This document shows positions 8,867 through 17,347 of a stretch of DNA of 23,890 nt, one piece after another. Origin of the DNA: DASTSN01 sp035760665. Lineage in GTDB: Bacteria; Bacteroidota; Bacteroidia; Chitinophagales; Chitinophagaceae. Every line of letters starts with the position of its first letter. Within the stretch, counting starts at the first letter, position 1. The stretch covers positions 1-23,890 of the forward strand of contig DASTSN010000043.1 in the NCBI GenBank assembly GCA_035760665.1, written 5' to 3'. The notes under the pieces were generated by a model. The model did no database searches and was not told the DNA's origin. It was given only the letters and a program-made list of their open reading frames with translations. Position numbers and translations under genes: made by a program.

Positions 8867-8898
8867 CCCCTCTTTGCCTGCGAAGAGGGGATTTTTTT
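8867..8898 (+). terminator. Intrinsic terminator of the susC-susD operon
   Basis: CCCCTCTT (8867-8874) pairs perfectly with AAGAGGGG (8883-8890) across an 8-base loop, followed by ATTTTTTT. It lies 31 bases after the susD stop. Confidence 0.85.
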
Positions 8899-9015
8899 GT
8901 CAGCTTGTAGTGATCGAAGGGGAAGCTTTCAGTTACAAAATTTCATGCCTGGGAAAATGTGCAGCAAAGACGGTAACAAATACAACTATCTTTACGTTAT
9001 ACGAAAGAAAGATTC

Positions 9016-9045
9016 AGAAAAAGAATAACCCGGCACTGACCGGGT
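9016..9045 (-). terminator. Probable terminator of the glycosyltransferase gene (minus strand)
   Basis: ACCCGG (9028-9033) pairs with CCGGGT (9040-9045) across a 6-base loop. Read on the minus strand the hairpin is followed by TATTCTTTTTCT. It lies about 110 bases past the stop of the minus-strand gene that ends at 9159. On the plus strand the same hairpin has no T-run. Confidence 0.5.
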
Positions 9046-9084
9046 CAAAATACAGTTTTCTCATGTGAACGGTCTAATTTGACC

Positions 9085-9118
9085 AAGCAGGTGGTTGTCT
9101 AGCCGACCTGCTTTTTTG
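9085..9118 (+). terminator. Second intrinsic terminator on the plus strand, no matching gene
   Basis: AAGCAGGT (9085-9092) pairs with ACCTGCTT (9106-9113); the inner GG/CC may extend the stem past one bulged base. T-run 9112-9117. It is well formed and read on the plus strand, yet susD is already terminated about 190 bases earlier. Confidence 0.7.
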
Positions 9119-9158
9119 TTACAGGCAAATTAACTGATTTTGTTTTTCAATTAAAAAA

Positions 9159-10289
9159 TTAATTTATTTCATATTCCTGGTAGCTGCCCGGTTGATGGGC
9201 TGTTTTTTTCTTGAATAACACAAGATGTTTAGGAGACAAGGTGACAGTAGTCATAATTAGCAGTAAGAACAATAAGACAATTCCCTGGCTCCAGTTTTTT
9301 AACCAATAAATTTCCAATAAAATAAAAGCATGCACGCAGCAGATAAATGTTGCAGTGAAGTGGTGACTGAAACCTTGTTGTGTTAAGAGGTGATGAAGAT
9401 GCGTTTTATCGGGAGTGAAAGGTGTTTTACCCTGCCACATTCGGCCGGCAAAAACACGCAGTGTGTCAAAAACCGGTATGAATACCACGCCCAGTGTAAA
9501 CAACGCTGCATGCGGCAACACCGGCTGGGCAGTGTTAGTATTGACCTGCATCAGCCGGATACAAAGGATAGAGACTATAAACCCAAGAACAAGCGATCCG
9601 GTGTCGCCCATAAAAATGCGGGCAGGGTTAAAATTAAAATATAAAAAACCGATCAGGCTGCCGGCCAACGCAAAGGCAATTAAGGCCATCGCAGTATCGC
9701 CAGAAAGCGAAAGGAATAACCCCAGTGTAACAAGGCTCATGAAACCAAGTCCGCCTGCGAGTCCGTCAATCCCATCAATCAGGTTAAAAGCATTGGTGAC
9801 GCCGGCAATGGTTAACACCGTTATTGTGAATTGCGCCGGAACCGGTAAGGTTTCAATGCCAAACAGGCCGTTAAATGATGAAATTCTCACACCCGCAGTT
9901 GCCATTAACAGGCCCACGGCTATTTGTATAATAAATTTATACCTGGCAGAAAGATTTTTGATATCATCCATAATGCCTAAACCGAAAAGTACGGCTAACG
10001 AGAAAAGGAAACAGGTGATAATAACTGCATCGTATTGCTTAAACGGAAACCAAAGCAGGAGTGAGGCTGCCAAACCAGCTCCAATGGCAATACCCCCTAA
10101 AGTGGGTACTGGTGATTGGTGAATCTTCCGGTGATCGGGCTGGTCGTACAGGTTATGTTTTTTTATGAAATAAATGACCGGGGGAATTGAAAACAATGTA
10201 ATTGTAAAAGCGGAAAGAAAACTGAGGGCGGCAAATTTGAACTGGTGAAAATCAATACTGATTTGCAGCAGGTGGAGGTGGTGGTTCAT
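9159..10289 (-). CDS. WecA/TagO-like polyprenyl-phosphate N-acetylhexosamine-1-phosphate transferase (MraY family, GT4)
   Basis: 376 residues, hydrophobic, with about ten or eleven membrane helices. The family's cytosolic motifs appear in order: DHRKIH (52-57) near the first loop, the Asp pair in GIMDDIKN (105-112), NAFNLIDGIDGLAGG (166-180), the catalytic-loop PARIFMGDTGS (222-232) and the C-terminal PDKTHLHH (293-300). These enzymes move a sugar-1-phosphate from a UDP-sugar onto undecaprenyl phosphate at the inner face of the cytoplasmic membrane, the first step of O-antigen, capsule or exopolysaccharide assembly. The HLHH motif points to WecA-like enzymes rather than MraY itself, which uses UDP-MurNAc-pentapeptide. 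It starts at the ATG at 10289. No other surface-polysaccharide gene lies in the window, so it stands alone here. It is divergent from recG. Confidence 0.93.
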   Translation of the reverse strand: MNHHLHLLQISIDFHQFKFAALSFLSAFTITLFSIPPVIYFIKKHNLYDQPDHRKIHQSPVPTLGGIAIGAGLAASLLLWFPFKQYDAVIITCFLFSLAVLFGLGIMDDIKNLSARYKFIIQIAVGLLMATAGVRISSFNGLFGIETLPVPAQFTITVLTIAGVTNAFNLIDGIDGLAGGLGFMSLVTLGLFLSLSGDTAMALIAFALAGSLIGFLYFNFNPARIFMGDTGSLVLGFIVSILCIRLMQVNTNTAQPVLPHAALFTLGVVFIPVFDTLRVFAGRMWQGKTPFTPDKTHLHHLLTQQGFSHHFTATFICCVHAFILLEIYWLKNWSQGIVLLFLLLIMTTVTLSPKHLVLFKKKTAHQPGSYQEYEIN

Positions 10290-10413
10290 GGATAAATGGT
10301 TTTTCAGGATAAATTCGGATGGCTAAAATAGAAAGAAATGCCAAAAGCTGCAAAATCATTTTATTGTGTAAAGCCTGTATTTTTTTGGAACTTATTTTTG
10401 CATCTTTTATGCA

Positions 10414-10438
10414 GCAAAAATCGTGTGACGATTTTTGC
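10414..10438. repeat. Perfect 11-bp inverted repeat between divergent glycosyltransferase and recG
   Basis: GCAAAAATCGT (10414-10424), spacer GTG, ACGATTTTTGC (10428-10438). Symmetry is complete over both arms. It has no T-run after it on either strand, so an operator for one or both divergent genes is more likely than a terminator. It lies between two perfect -7 elements on the plus strand (10393-10400 and 10479-10486). Confidence 0.5.
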
Positions 10439-10478
10439 CCACAATCGTAATTAGCACAGTGGGAAAATCTTTCATGGT

Positions 10479-10486
10479 TATTTTTG
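10479..10486 (+). promoter_or_regulatory. -7 element (TATTTTTG) upstream of recG
   Basis: Perfect match to TAnnTTTG, 39 bases before the proposed recG start. An identical copy lies at 10393-10400. Neither has a clear TTG at the usual -33 distance, so the call rests on the -7 element only. A start of transcription near 10493 would leave a leader of about 30 bases. Confidence 0.4.
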
Positions 10487-10524
10487 TTTAAAACAAACTG
10501 GTTATTTCTTCTGCCGATCAAATA

Positions 10525-12612
10525 TTGTCCAACCCGATCGAGTACCTCAAAGGTGTAGGTCCCCAGCGGGCTGAGCTGCTGAAAAAGGAACTGGGCATAT
10601 TCTTGTTCCGGGATTTGCTGGATCATTTTCCGTACCGGCATGTTGACAAAACGCAGGTAAACCTTATAGCAGATATTACTCCGCAAACAGAATATATACA
10701 GGTTGCCGGGGTGCTGGTGAACCTGGAAGCCGTAGGTGATAAACGAGCAAAACGGCTGGTAGGGCAGCTTAAAGATAAAAGCGGCTACCTGGAGCTGGCA
10801 TGGTTCCAGGGTGTAAACTGGATTCAAAAATCTTTACAGCCCGGCCATACCTACCTTGTTTATGGGAAAGTCAGTTTTTTTCAATCGCACCCGCAAATTA
10901 TACACCCGGAAATTGAGCCCCTTACACCTGATAAGTCGGATGGTAAAAATTTCCTCGAACCCGTTTATCCCAGTACAGAAAAACTAAAGTCGCGGGGATT
11001 AGGCGGCAGGCAGCTTGGCAAGCTGACCTACTCCCTGTTCAGCATGCTGCGGGAAAAAGATGTGCCCGAAAACCTGCCGGATAAAATCCTTCAGCAACTG
11101 AACCTTGTTCCAAGGTATGAGGCATACAGGCAGGTTCATTTTCCTGCGTCAAACGAAGCTTACCAGCAAGCTTTGAAACGACTGAAATTCGAGGAATTAT
11201 TTATGGCACAGCTGCGTTTGGGTCTTGTAAAACTGGAACGGCATAAACATTCCAGGGGTGTTGTTTTTGATACGGTTGGGAATTTATTTCATTCATTTTA
11301 TCAAAATCATCTTCCGTTTGAACTCACGAATGCGCAGAAGCGGGTGATTAGGGAAATTCGCTCCGATACGGCAAAAGGCCACCAGATGAACCGGCTGCTT
11401 CAGGGAGATGTCGGCAGCGGCAAAACAATAGTCGCCTTATTGTGCATGCTGCTCGCAGCTGATAATGGCTACCAGTCTTGCCTGATGGCGCCCACGGAAA
11501 TTCTGGCAAGGCAGCATTTTGAAAGTATTACAGCTTTAGTAAACAAACTACCCGTACAAACCAGGCTGCTGACCGGTTCTGTAAAAACAGCGGAGCGAAA
11601 AAAGATATTAGCGGAACTGGCAGCCGGTGAAGTGCAAATCTTAATTGGCACGCATGCCGTAATTGAAGATGTGGTACAGTTTAAAAGTCTCGGTCTCACA
11701 ATTATTGATGAGCAGCATCGGTTTGGAGTGGCGCAACGGGCAAAACTCTGGCAAAAATCAGTCATACCGCCACATGTACTGGTGATGACAGCCACACCCA
11801 TTCCCCGTACGCTGGCTATGACAGCTTATGGCGACCTGGATTACAGTGTAATAGATGAACTACCACCGGGCAGGCAACCGGTTGTAACAGTTCACCGATT
11901 TGAAAATCAACGGCCACGGGTAATGGATTTTATCAAATCGGAACTGGTGAAAGGGCGACAGGCATATATTATTTTTCCCCTCATTGAGGAGAGTGAAAAA
12001 CTGGATTACGAAAATTTGATGAAGGGGTATGAAAATGTAAAAGCGTATTTCCCCGAACCCAAGTACTGGATCAGCATGGTGCATGGCCGGCAGCCTGCCG
12101 AACAAAAAGAAATCAATATGCGCCGTTTTGCCGAAGGCGATACCCAAATTATGGTTTCCACGACTGTTATTGAAGTAGGTGTCAATGTGCCGAATGCAAC
12201 CGTGATGGTGATTGAAAGTGCTGAAAAATTTGGATTATCACAACTGCACCAATTGCGCGGTCGGGTAGGCCGTGGAGCGGAAAAAAGCTATTGTATTTTA
12301 CTGACCGGCAAGCTGGGCACAGATGCGCGGGAGCGAATGAATATTATGACCAGCACAACAAACGGATTTGTGATTGCAGAAAAAGATCTTGAACTCAGGG
12401 GCCCGGGCGAAATAGAAGGCACCAAACAAAGCGGGGCATTAAACTTTAAACTGGCAAGTATAGTCCAAGATCGTTCGTTGCTGGAACTGGCAAAATCGCT
12501 GGCAGTAGCTGTATTGGAAGAAGATTCAAACCTTGTTGCACCTGCCAATGCAGGGCTGAAGAAATTTTTGCAAACCCGGTATGGTGAAACCACGTGGAGC
12601 CGTATTTCTTAA
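10525..12612 (+). CDS. recG: ATP-dependent DNA helicase RecG
   Basis: 695 residues, a usual length for RecG. The N-terminal wedge with an OB fold covers about 1-160, starting IEYLKGVGPQRAELLKKELG. The helicase core has Walker A GDVGSGKT (294-301), APTEILARQ, the DEQH box (395-398), TATPIPRTLAM (422-432) and the last motif QLHQLRGRVGRG near the C-terminus. RecG unwinds and reverses stalled replication forks, Holliday junctions and R-loops on the nucleoid. The start is odd: the frame has no ATG or GTG between an in-frame TAA near 10487 and the domain, so TTG at 10525 is taken as the start; an ATT further upstream would add a few residues. The next gene begins 3 bases after the stop, which implies cotranscription. 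Confidence 0.97.
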   Translation: MSNPIEYLKGVGPQRAELLKKELGIFLFRDLLDHFPYRHVDKTQVNLIADITPQTEYIQVAGVLVNLEAVGDKRAKRLVGQLKDKSGYLELAWFQGVNWIQKSLQPGHTYLVYGKVSFFQSHPQIIHPEIEPLTPDKSDGKNFLEPVYPSTEKLKSRGLGGRQLGKLTYSLFSMLREKDVPENLPDKILQQLNLVPRYEAYRQVHFPASNEAYQQALKRLKFEELFMAQLRLGLVKLERHKHSRGVVFDTVGNLFHSFYQNHLPFELTNAQKRVIREIRSDTAKGHQMNRLLQGDVGSGKTIVALLCMLLAADNGYQSCLMAPTEILARQHFESITALVNKLPVQTRLLTGSVKTAERKKILAELAAGEVQILIGTHAVIEDVVQFKSLGLTIIDEQHRFGVAQRAKLWQKSVIPPHVLVMTATPIPRTLAMTAYGDLDYSVIDELPPGRQPVVTVHRFENQRPRVMDFIKSELVKGRQAYIIFPLIEESEKLDYENLMKGYENVKAYFPEPKYWISMVHGRQPAEQKEINMRRFAEGDTQIMVSTTVIEVGVNVPNATVMVIESAEKFGLSQLHQLRGRVGRGAEKSYCILLTGKLGTDARERMNIMTSTTNGFVIAEKDLELRGPGEIEGTKQSGALNFKLASIVQDRSLLELAKSLAVAVLEEDSNLVAPANAGLKKFLQTRYGETTWSRIS

Positions 12613-12615
12613 CAT

Positions 12616-15600
12616 ATGTTTTCAGAACAATTGTCAATTAATTTAGTTAATTTGATAAAAAGAATCTTGAACCCGAAGCGAATTATATTTACCCTATCCC
12701 TGCTGCTGTCTTTTGCCGTATCCTGGGCTCAATACGGCAATATTGAATTTATTGAAAACAAAGGTCAATGGGACAAACGCGTTAAGTTCCGGGGGAATGT
12801 TCCTTCCGGCTCTTTTTTTGTCCGTTCATCCGGCTTCACCGTTTTACAGCACAACCCGGATGATTTGAAACAGGTACTGGATCGTTTGCACGGGCATGGG
12901 TATGGCTCGGGCGGCCAGCTTCGGTCTATTGATGATCAGGATAAGCTGGTACTGCACTCACATGCCTACGACGTGGATTTTGTAGATGCCAGTACGAATA
13001 CGGAACTGGTGCCCGACAAGCCACTGGATTCGTACAACAACTATTTTATAGGAAACGATCCTGCTAAATGGGCGGGAAACTGCCGCCTTTACCAGGGTAT
13101 TACCGTTAAGAATATTTATCCCGGGGTAGATGTACGCTATTACACGCAGAATGGTTCTATGAAATATGATATCATTGCACACCCCGGCGCTGATATCAGC
13201 CGGATTGCCCTGCGATACAAAGGGGTCGATAACCTTTCCATAAAAAATAAAGGGCTTTCCGTTACCACATCCGTTGGCGAAGTGAAAGAGTTAGCACCCT
13301 ATACTTACCAGTTCGATGGGAAGGCCAGGAGAGATCTCACTTGTAAATTTGTAGTAGATAATAACAATACAGTTCGCTTTGATATCAAGAATTACGACCG
13401 GAGTGCTACGATCGTTATAGATCCAACACTGGTTTTTATCACATTTACCGGAAGCCGCGCCGATAACTGGGGTTATACAGCTACATACGGACCTGATGGC
13501 AGTATGTATGGCGGGGGCATTGTATTTAATACAGGTTTCCCGGTTTCAACAGGGGCATTCCAAACCAGTTTTGGTGGTGGTGTACAGGAAGACGAATATG
13601 CCGGGTTTGATATTGGCATCATAAAACTATCGCCTGACGGACGAAACAGGATTTATGCCACTTATATTGGCGGAAGTGCTAACGAACAACCACACAGCCT
13701 GGTGGTGGACGGAGCCGGTAATTTGATTCTTGCCGGTCGAACCAATTCACCCAACTATCCCCTGGTAACACCTTCGCAGGATGCCATCGGTCCTAACGGC
13801 AGCTATGATATAGTGGTAACAGAATTGAATGCGACCGGCAGTGGTCTTATTGGATCCAAACGAATTGGTGGAACCGGATCGGATGGTGTAAATATAACCA
13901 CGGCCCGGGCGGGCAGCAATTCGCTGCAGCAAAACTATGGGGATGATGGCCGCAGCGAAGTGATACTGGATAACGCTGGTAATATTTACGTTGCTTCCTG
14001 TACCCAGTCCTTATCTGCTAATCCAAGCCAGGGATTTCCCATTCTAGGCGGTTTTCAGAATACACCGGGTGGCGGTAACCAGGATGGTGTGGTGTTGAAA
14101 TTTGCACCAAATCTGTCGTCGTTATTATTTAGTTCTTACATAGGTGGCGATGGGGATGATGCGGCATACGTCTTATCAATCAGTCCTGTCACCGGGAACT
14201 TATATGTGGCAGGCGGGACAGCCAGCAGCAATTTTCCTGCTTCATCTTCCGGTGTTATCAGTTCGTCTAATAATGGTTCAATTGATGGCTTTGTGGCAGA
14301 AGTTACGAATAACGGCTCAACATTGTTGCGAGCTACCTATCTCGGCACCAGCAATATTGATCAGGTATATGGACTAAAATTTGATAAGTTTGGCTATCCT
14401 TATGTTATGGGGCAAACCTATGGTGACTGGCCCGTTACCAATGCAGCCTATCATAATGATGGCGCCAAACAATTTATTGCCAAATTACAACCCGATTTAT
14501 CGGCGTATGTATATTCTACCGTGTTTGGAAAAGCAGACAGGTTTCCCAGTATTTCTCCGGTGGCATTCCTCGTAGACCGCTGCGAAAACGTTTACATCTC
14601 CGGGTGGGGAGGTACATTCGGTAATTATAAAACCTCGGGTACTACAGATTTACCCGTTACCCCGGATGCTTTCCAGAGCAGGTCGAATGATAACCAGGAC
14701 TTTTATTTCTTTGTTTTAAAGAAAGATGCCACGGCACAGCTGTTTGGCAGTTTCCTGGGAGAAAACGGAAGCTATCCCGACCATGTTGATGGCGGTACCA
14801 GCCGCTTCGATCAAAACGGCGTGATATACCAGGCAATCTGCGGGAACTGCGAACCGCCACCCAATAAACCTGTTTTTCCAACAACACCGGGTGTGTGGTC
14901 GCCAACAAATGGATCAGACTATTGTAACCTGGCATTGGTGAAAATTGCATTTAACCTTGCTGGGGTTAGTGCGGGTTTGCAAGCCTCTATTAATGGTGTG
15001 CCAAGGGATACATCAGGTTGTGTCCCTCTGACAGTAGATTTTAAAGATACAGTTGGTAAAGCTGTTAGTTATAAATGGGATTTTGGCGATGGCTCTCCTG
15101 TTTTGCAAACAACCACGCCGGCTGCCTCCCACACGTATACAAATGTGGGCTTTTACACCGTCATGCTGGTAGCCATCGATTCATCTACCTGTAATATTAC
15201 CGATACTGCGTATACCCATATCCGCGTGGGCAATGACCAGGCAGTATTAAATTTCTCGCCTGTTAAGCTCAATCCATGTGATTCGTTTAAATTCCAGTTT
15301 AACAACTTATCAACTGCTCCACCGGCAGCACCTTTTACCAACCAGTCTTTCATCTGGGATTTTGGCGATGGTTCGCCACGGGTTACAGCCGGCACAGCTC
15401 CTGTATTTCATAATTATGCGGGACCAGGCACGTACAATGTGCGGCTGGTTTTGGTAGATACTAATTATTGTAATGCACCCGACTCTTTTCAAATTCAATT
15501 GCGGGTTGCAGCCCTTGTAAAAGCACAATTTGAAACGCCTTCCGTGGGCTGTGCGCCTTACACCGCTGTGTTTAATAATACCTCGCTGGCTGGCCAAAGC

Positions 15601-16284
15601 TTTATCTGGGATTTTGGCGATGGAGCAACCTCTACTGAAATCAGTCCGGTGCATATTTATAATTCACCTGGCAATTACACCGTCACCTTGATTGCAAATG
15701 ATCCGAACACCTGTAATTTAAGCGACACAACCAGCCTGGCCATTACAGTATATGCAAAACCAGTGGCTAATTTCAATGTTACACCAGTGCCACCGGTAGA
15801 AAATACGCCCAATACCTTTACCAACCTTTCTTCCCAGGATGCGGTTGATTTCATTTGGGATTTCGGCGACGGAGATACGTTGCATACCACATCAAGAGCA
15901 CCGGTGATCCATCAATACAATGCTACCGGAACCTTTAATGCCTGCCTGGTTGCAATCAATCCAGCAGGCTGTGCCGATACCATATGCCAACAGGTAGAAA
16001 CACTGGTAAACCCACTGGTGGATGTGCCGAATGCATTTACACCCAACAGTGGAGATATAAACAGTAAGGTGATGGTACGCGGATTTGGGATTGCTAAAAT
16101 GCGCTTTATCATCTTGAACCGCTGGGGACAAAAAGTTTTTGAAACCAACGACACAAAGATCGGCTGGGACGGAAAATACAAAGGTGTATTACAGCCCATG
16201 GATGTATATGCCTATACACTGGAAGTTCAGTTCTTTGACGGAACAAAGACGACCAGGAAAGGCGATATCACATTAATACGATAA
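12616..16284 (+). CDS. Large secreted T9SS type-B cargo protein (DUF7948-like, SBBP propeller, four PKD domains)
   Basis: 1222 residues. A signal peptide ends near SWAQ (36-39) after a rather long N-terminus; a TTG at 12652 could be a shorter start. Then comes IEFIENKGQWDKR, the opening of the DUF7948-like region (about 40-275, ending IVIDPTLVF). A middle part (about 275-780) has SBBP-type propeller strands such as GNLILAGRTNSPNYPLV and TGNLYVAGGTASSNFP. Four PKD domains have WDFGDG at 821, 914, 998 and 1081. The last ~90 residues (from VDVPNAFTPNSGD, with RWGQKVFETN and GWDGKYKG) are the CHU_C/gliding-motility-type C-terminal domain used as a type-B T9SS signal. So it is very probably exported through the outer membrane and displayed or released. 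It starts 3 bases after recG, with PorP/SprF immediately downstream. Ligand unknown; adhesin-like role is inference. Confidence 0.93.
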   Translation: MFSEQLSINLVNLIKRILNPKRIIFTLSLLLSFAVSWAQYGNIEFIENKGQWDKRVKFRGNVPSGSFFVRSSGFTVLQHNPDDLKQVLDRLHGHGYGSGGQLRSIDDQDKLVLHSHAYDVDFVDASTNTELVPDKPLDSYNNYFIGNDPAKWAGNCRLYQGITVKNIYPGVDVRYYTQNGSMKYDIIAHPGADISRIALRYKGVDNLSIKNKGLSVTTSVGEVKELAPYTYQFDGKARRDLTCKFVVDNNNTVRFDIKNYDRSATIVIDPTLVFITFTGSRADNWGYTATYGPDGSMYGGGIVFNTGFPVSTGAFQTSFGGGVQEDEYAGFDIGIIKLSPDGRNRIYATYIGGSANEQPHSLVVDGAGNLILAGRTNSPNYPLVTPSQDAIGPNGSYDIVVTELNATGSGLIGSKRIGGTGSDGVNITTARAGSNSLQQNYGDDGRSEVILDNAGNIYVASCTQSLSANPSQGFPILGGFQNTPGGGNQDGVVLKFAPNLSSLLFSSYIGGDGDDAAYVLSISPVTGNLYVAGGTASSNFPASSSGVISSSNNGSIDGFVAEVTNNGSTLLRATYLGTSNIDQVYGLKFDKFGYPYVMGQTYGDWPVTNAAYHNDGAKQFIAKLQPDLSAYVYSTVFGKADRFPSISPVAFLVDRCENVYISGWGGTFGNYKTSGTTDLPVTPDAFQSRSNDNQDFYFFVLKKDATAQLFGSFLGENGSYPDHVDGGTSRFDQNGVIYQAICGNCEPPPNKPVFPTTPGVWSPTNGSDYCNLALVKIAFNLAGVSAGLQASINGVPRDTSGCVPLTVDFKDTVGKAVSYKWDFGDGSPVLQTTTPAASHTYTNVGFYTVMLVAIDSSTCNITDTAYTHIRVGNDQAVLNFSPVKLNPCDSFKFQFNNLSTAPPAAPFTNQSFIWDFGDGSPRVTAGTAPVFHNYAGPGTYNVRLVLVDTNYCNAPDSFQIQLRVAALVKAQFETPSVGCAPYTAVFNNTSLAGQSFIWDFGDGATSTEISPVHIYNSPGNYTVTLIANDPNTCNLSDTTSLAITVYAKPVANFNVTPVPPVENTPNTFTNLSSQDAVDFIWDFGDGDTLHTTSRAPVIHQYNATGTFNACLVAINPAGCADTICQQVETLVNPLVDVPNAFTPNSGDINSKVMVRGFGIAKMRFIILNRWGQKVFETNDTKIGWDGKYKGVLQPMDVYAYTLEVQFFDGTKTTRKGDITLIR

Positions 16285-16302
16285 ACTTATTAAATGAGAA
16301 AA

Positions 16303-16312
16303 GGAGGAGGTG
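16303..16312 (+). promoter_or_regulatory. Unusually strong Shine-Dalgarno sequence for the PorP/SprF gene
   Basis: GGAGGAGGTG stands directly before the ATG at 16313. GGAGG at 16303-16307 has 5-base spacing, and the overlapping GGAGGTGAT matches the 16S 3'-end complement almost fully. This favours ATG 16313 over the in-frame GTG at 16310. Most genes in this window have no such sequence. Confidence 0.75.
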
Positions 16313-17347
16313 ATGAACAAGTTTAAATACTTTTTGCTGTTGCCGGTCATGTGCTTTTCACTGCTGCTGAAGGCGCAGGATCTCCATTTCTCACAGTTTT
16401 TTAATTCGCCCTTGGTCACCAATCCTGCCAATACCGGCTTTATTCCCGATGGTGATTACAGGCTTGGAATAAATTACCGCAACCAGTGGTCGTCAGTTAT
16501 GTCGGTTCCGTATAAAACGATGAGTGCTTTTGGAGATGCTCAGGTATTACGGGATAAATTTGAAACCGGCTGGCTGGGTTTAGGTGGGGTTATTTTACGC
16601 GACGTGGCAGGAAGCGGTAATCTTACTTCTACAAAAGTATATGGCTCTGTTGCCTATCACCAGATGCTGAATGCAGGCAGCCTGCTAAGCTTAGGTTTTA
16701 ATGTGGGATTGGCCAACAAGCAAATCAATGTGTCGAACCTGAAATTTCCTGACCAGTTTGACGGCAAATTTTTTGATAATAAATTGCCCACCAGTGTCGC
16801 CCTTGCAGCCAATAATATTACTTATTTTGATATGCAGGTGGGTATGAACTACGCCTACTTCCCTAACAATAAGGTATATATGAATGCGGGCTTTTCCGCA
16901 CAGCATATTAACCGGCCGCATGAATCTTTTTTTGATTCCGAACCCGGCATAGCTGATAACCGTGTGCCGGTTCGCTATACCGGTTTTTTGAATGGCAGTT
17001 TTATGGTGAATGACCAGGTTATCATCAATCCCAATGCGTATGTTTCACTGCAGGCGAAAGCCTCTGAAGTGGTGCTGGGTGCAAATGCACATTATAATCT
17101 GACGGGCGATGGTGAAAATATCCTGATTGCCGGGCTGTATTATCGTACGGCCGATGCGTTCATTCCGCTGATTGGACTGGGCTATAAAGATTACATGTTT
17201 ACATTTACTTATGATGCCACTGTTTCTACTTTAAAAAATTACAACAATACCAGGGGTGCATTTGAGTTTTCGCTGGTGAAGCAGGGCTTGTTTGATACTT
17301 ATAAGGGGAACCGACGCCAGTCAATGTGTCCCTCTTTTAAAAATTGA
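16313..17347 (+). CDS. PorP/SprF-family type IX secretion outer-membrane protein
   Basis: 344 residues. A signal peptide (about 1-21, ending LLKA) is followed by the family opening AQDLHFSQFFNSPLVTNPANTGF and INYRNQWSSV. The rest is alternating beta-strand sequence typical of an outer-membrane barrel, with GLGGVILRD, GANAHYNLTG and the C-terminal TFTYDATVSTLKNYN. In Flavobacterium johnsoniae SprF is needed to secrete the giant adhesin SprB, and genes of this family usually stand beside their type-B cargo. Here it directly follows such a cargo gene with 28 bases between, so cargo-specific help in export or surface attachment is the likely role (inference). The ATG at 16313 is chosen because the Shine-Dalgarno sequence fits it; the GTG at 16310 is the alternative. 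Confidence 0.93.
   Translation: MNKFKYFLLLPVMCFSLLLKAQDLHFSQFFNSPLVTNPANTGFIPDGDYRLGINYRNQWSSVMSVPYKTMSAFGDAQVLRDKFETGWLGLGGVILRDVAGSGNLTSTKVYGSVAYHQMLNAGSLLSLGFNVGLANKQINVSNLKFPDQFDGKFFDNKLPTSVALAANNITYFDMQVGMNYAYFPNNKVYMNAGFSAQHINRPHESFFDSEPGIADNRVPVRYTGFLNGSFMVNDQVIINPNAYVSLQAKASEVVLGANAHYNLTGDGENILIAGLYYRTADAFIPLIGLGYKDYMFTFTYDATVSTLKNYNNTRGAFEFSLVKQGLFDTYKGNRRQSMCPSFKN

Larger units (their letters stand above)
8836..9158. other. 323-base convergent intergenic region with several hairpins
   Basis: No ORF here looks real; the two small plus-strand frames have no family features and run through the hairpins. From left to right there are a strong plus-strand terminator (8867-8898), a 6-bp hairpin (9028-9045) with a T-rich tail on the minus strand, a 4-bp hairpin GGTC/GACC (9071-9084) and a second strong plus-strand terminator (9085-9117). 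Having a second plus-strand terminator with no recognised gene in between suggests a short transcript may exist here. Confidence 0.5.

Noticed and set aside
8846..9068. Two overlapping small plus-strand frames (60 and 64 codons) after susD
   Set aside because: They run through the susD terminator and hairpins, lack a start context and resemble no known peptide.
9415..10122. 235-codon plus-strand frame opposite the WecA-like gene
   Set aside because: It is antisense to a clearly conserved membrane enzyme; its Pro/Lys/Ser-rich composition is the mirror of hydrophobic codons.
10252..10827. 191-codon minus-strand frame across the recG start and the upstream region
   Set aside because: It runs antisense through the conserved recG N-terminus and the palindrome and shows no domain or signal features.
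15060..15870. Repeated DNA coding for WDFGDG, first looked at as a tandem repeat or recombination site
   Set aside because: The similarity is confined to the PKD core codons and is explained by four protein domains 83-93 residues apart.
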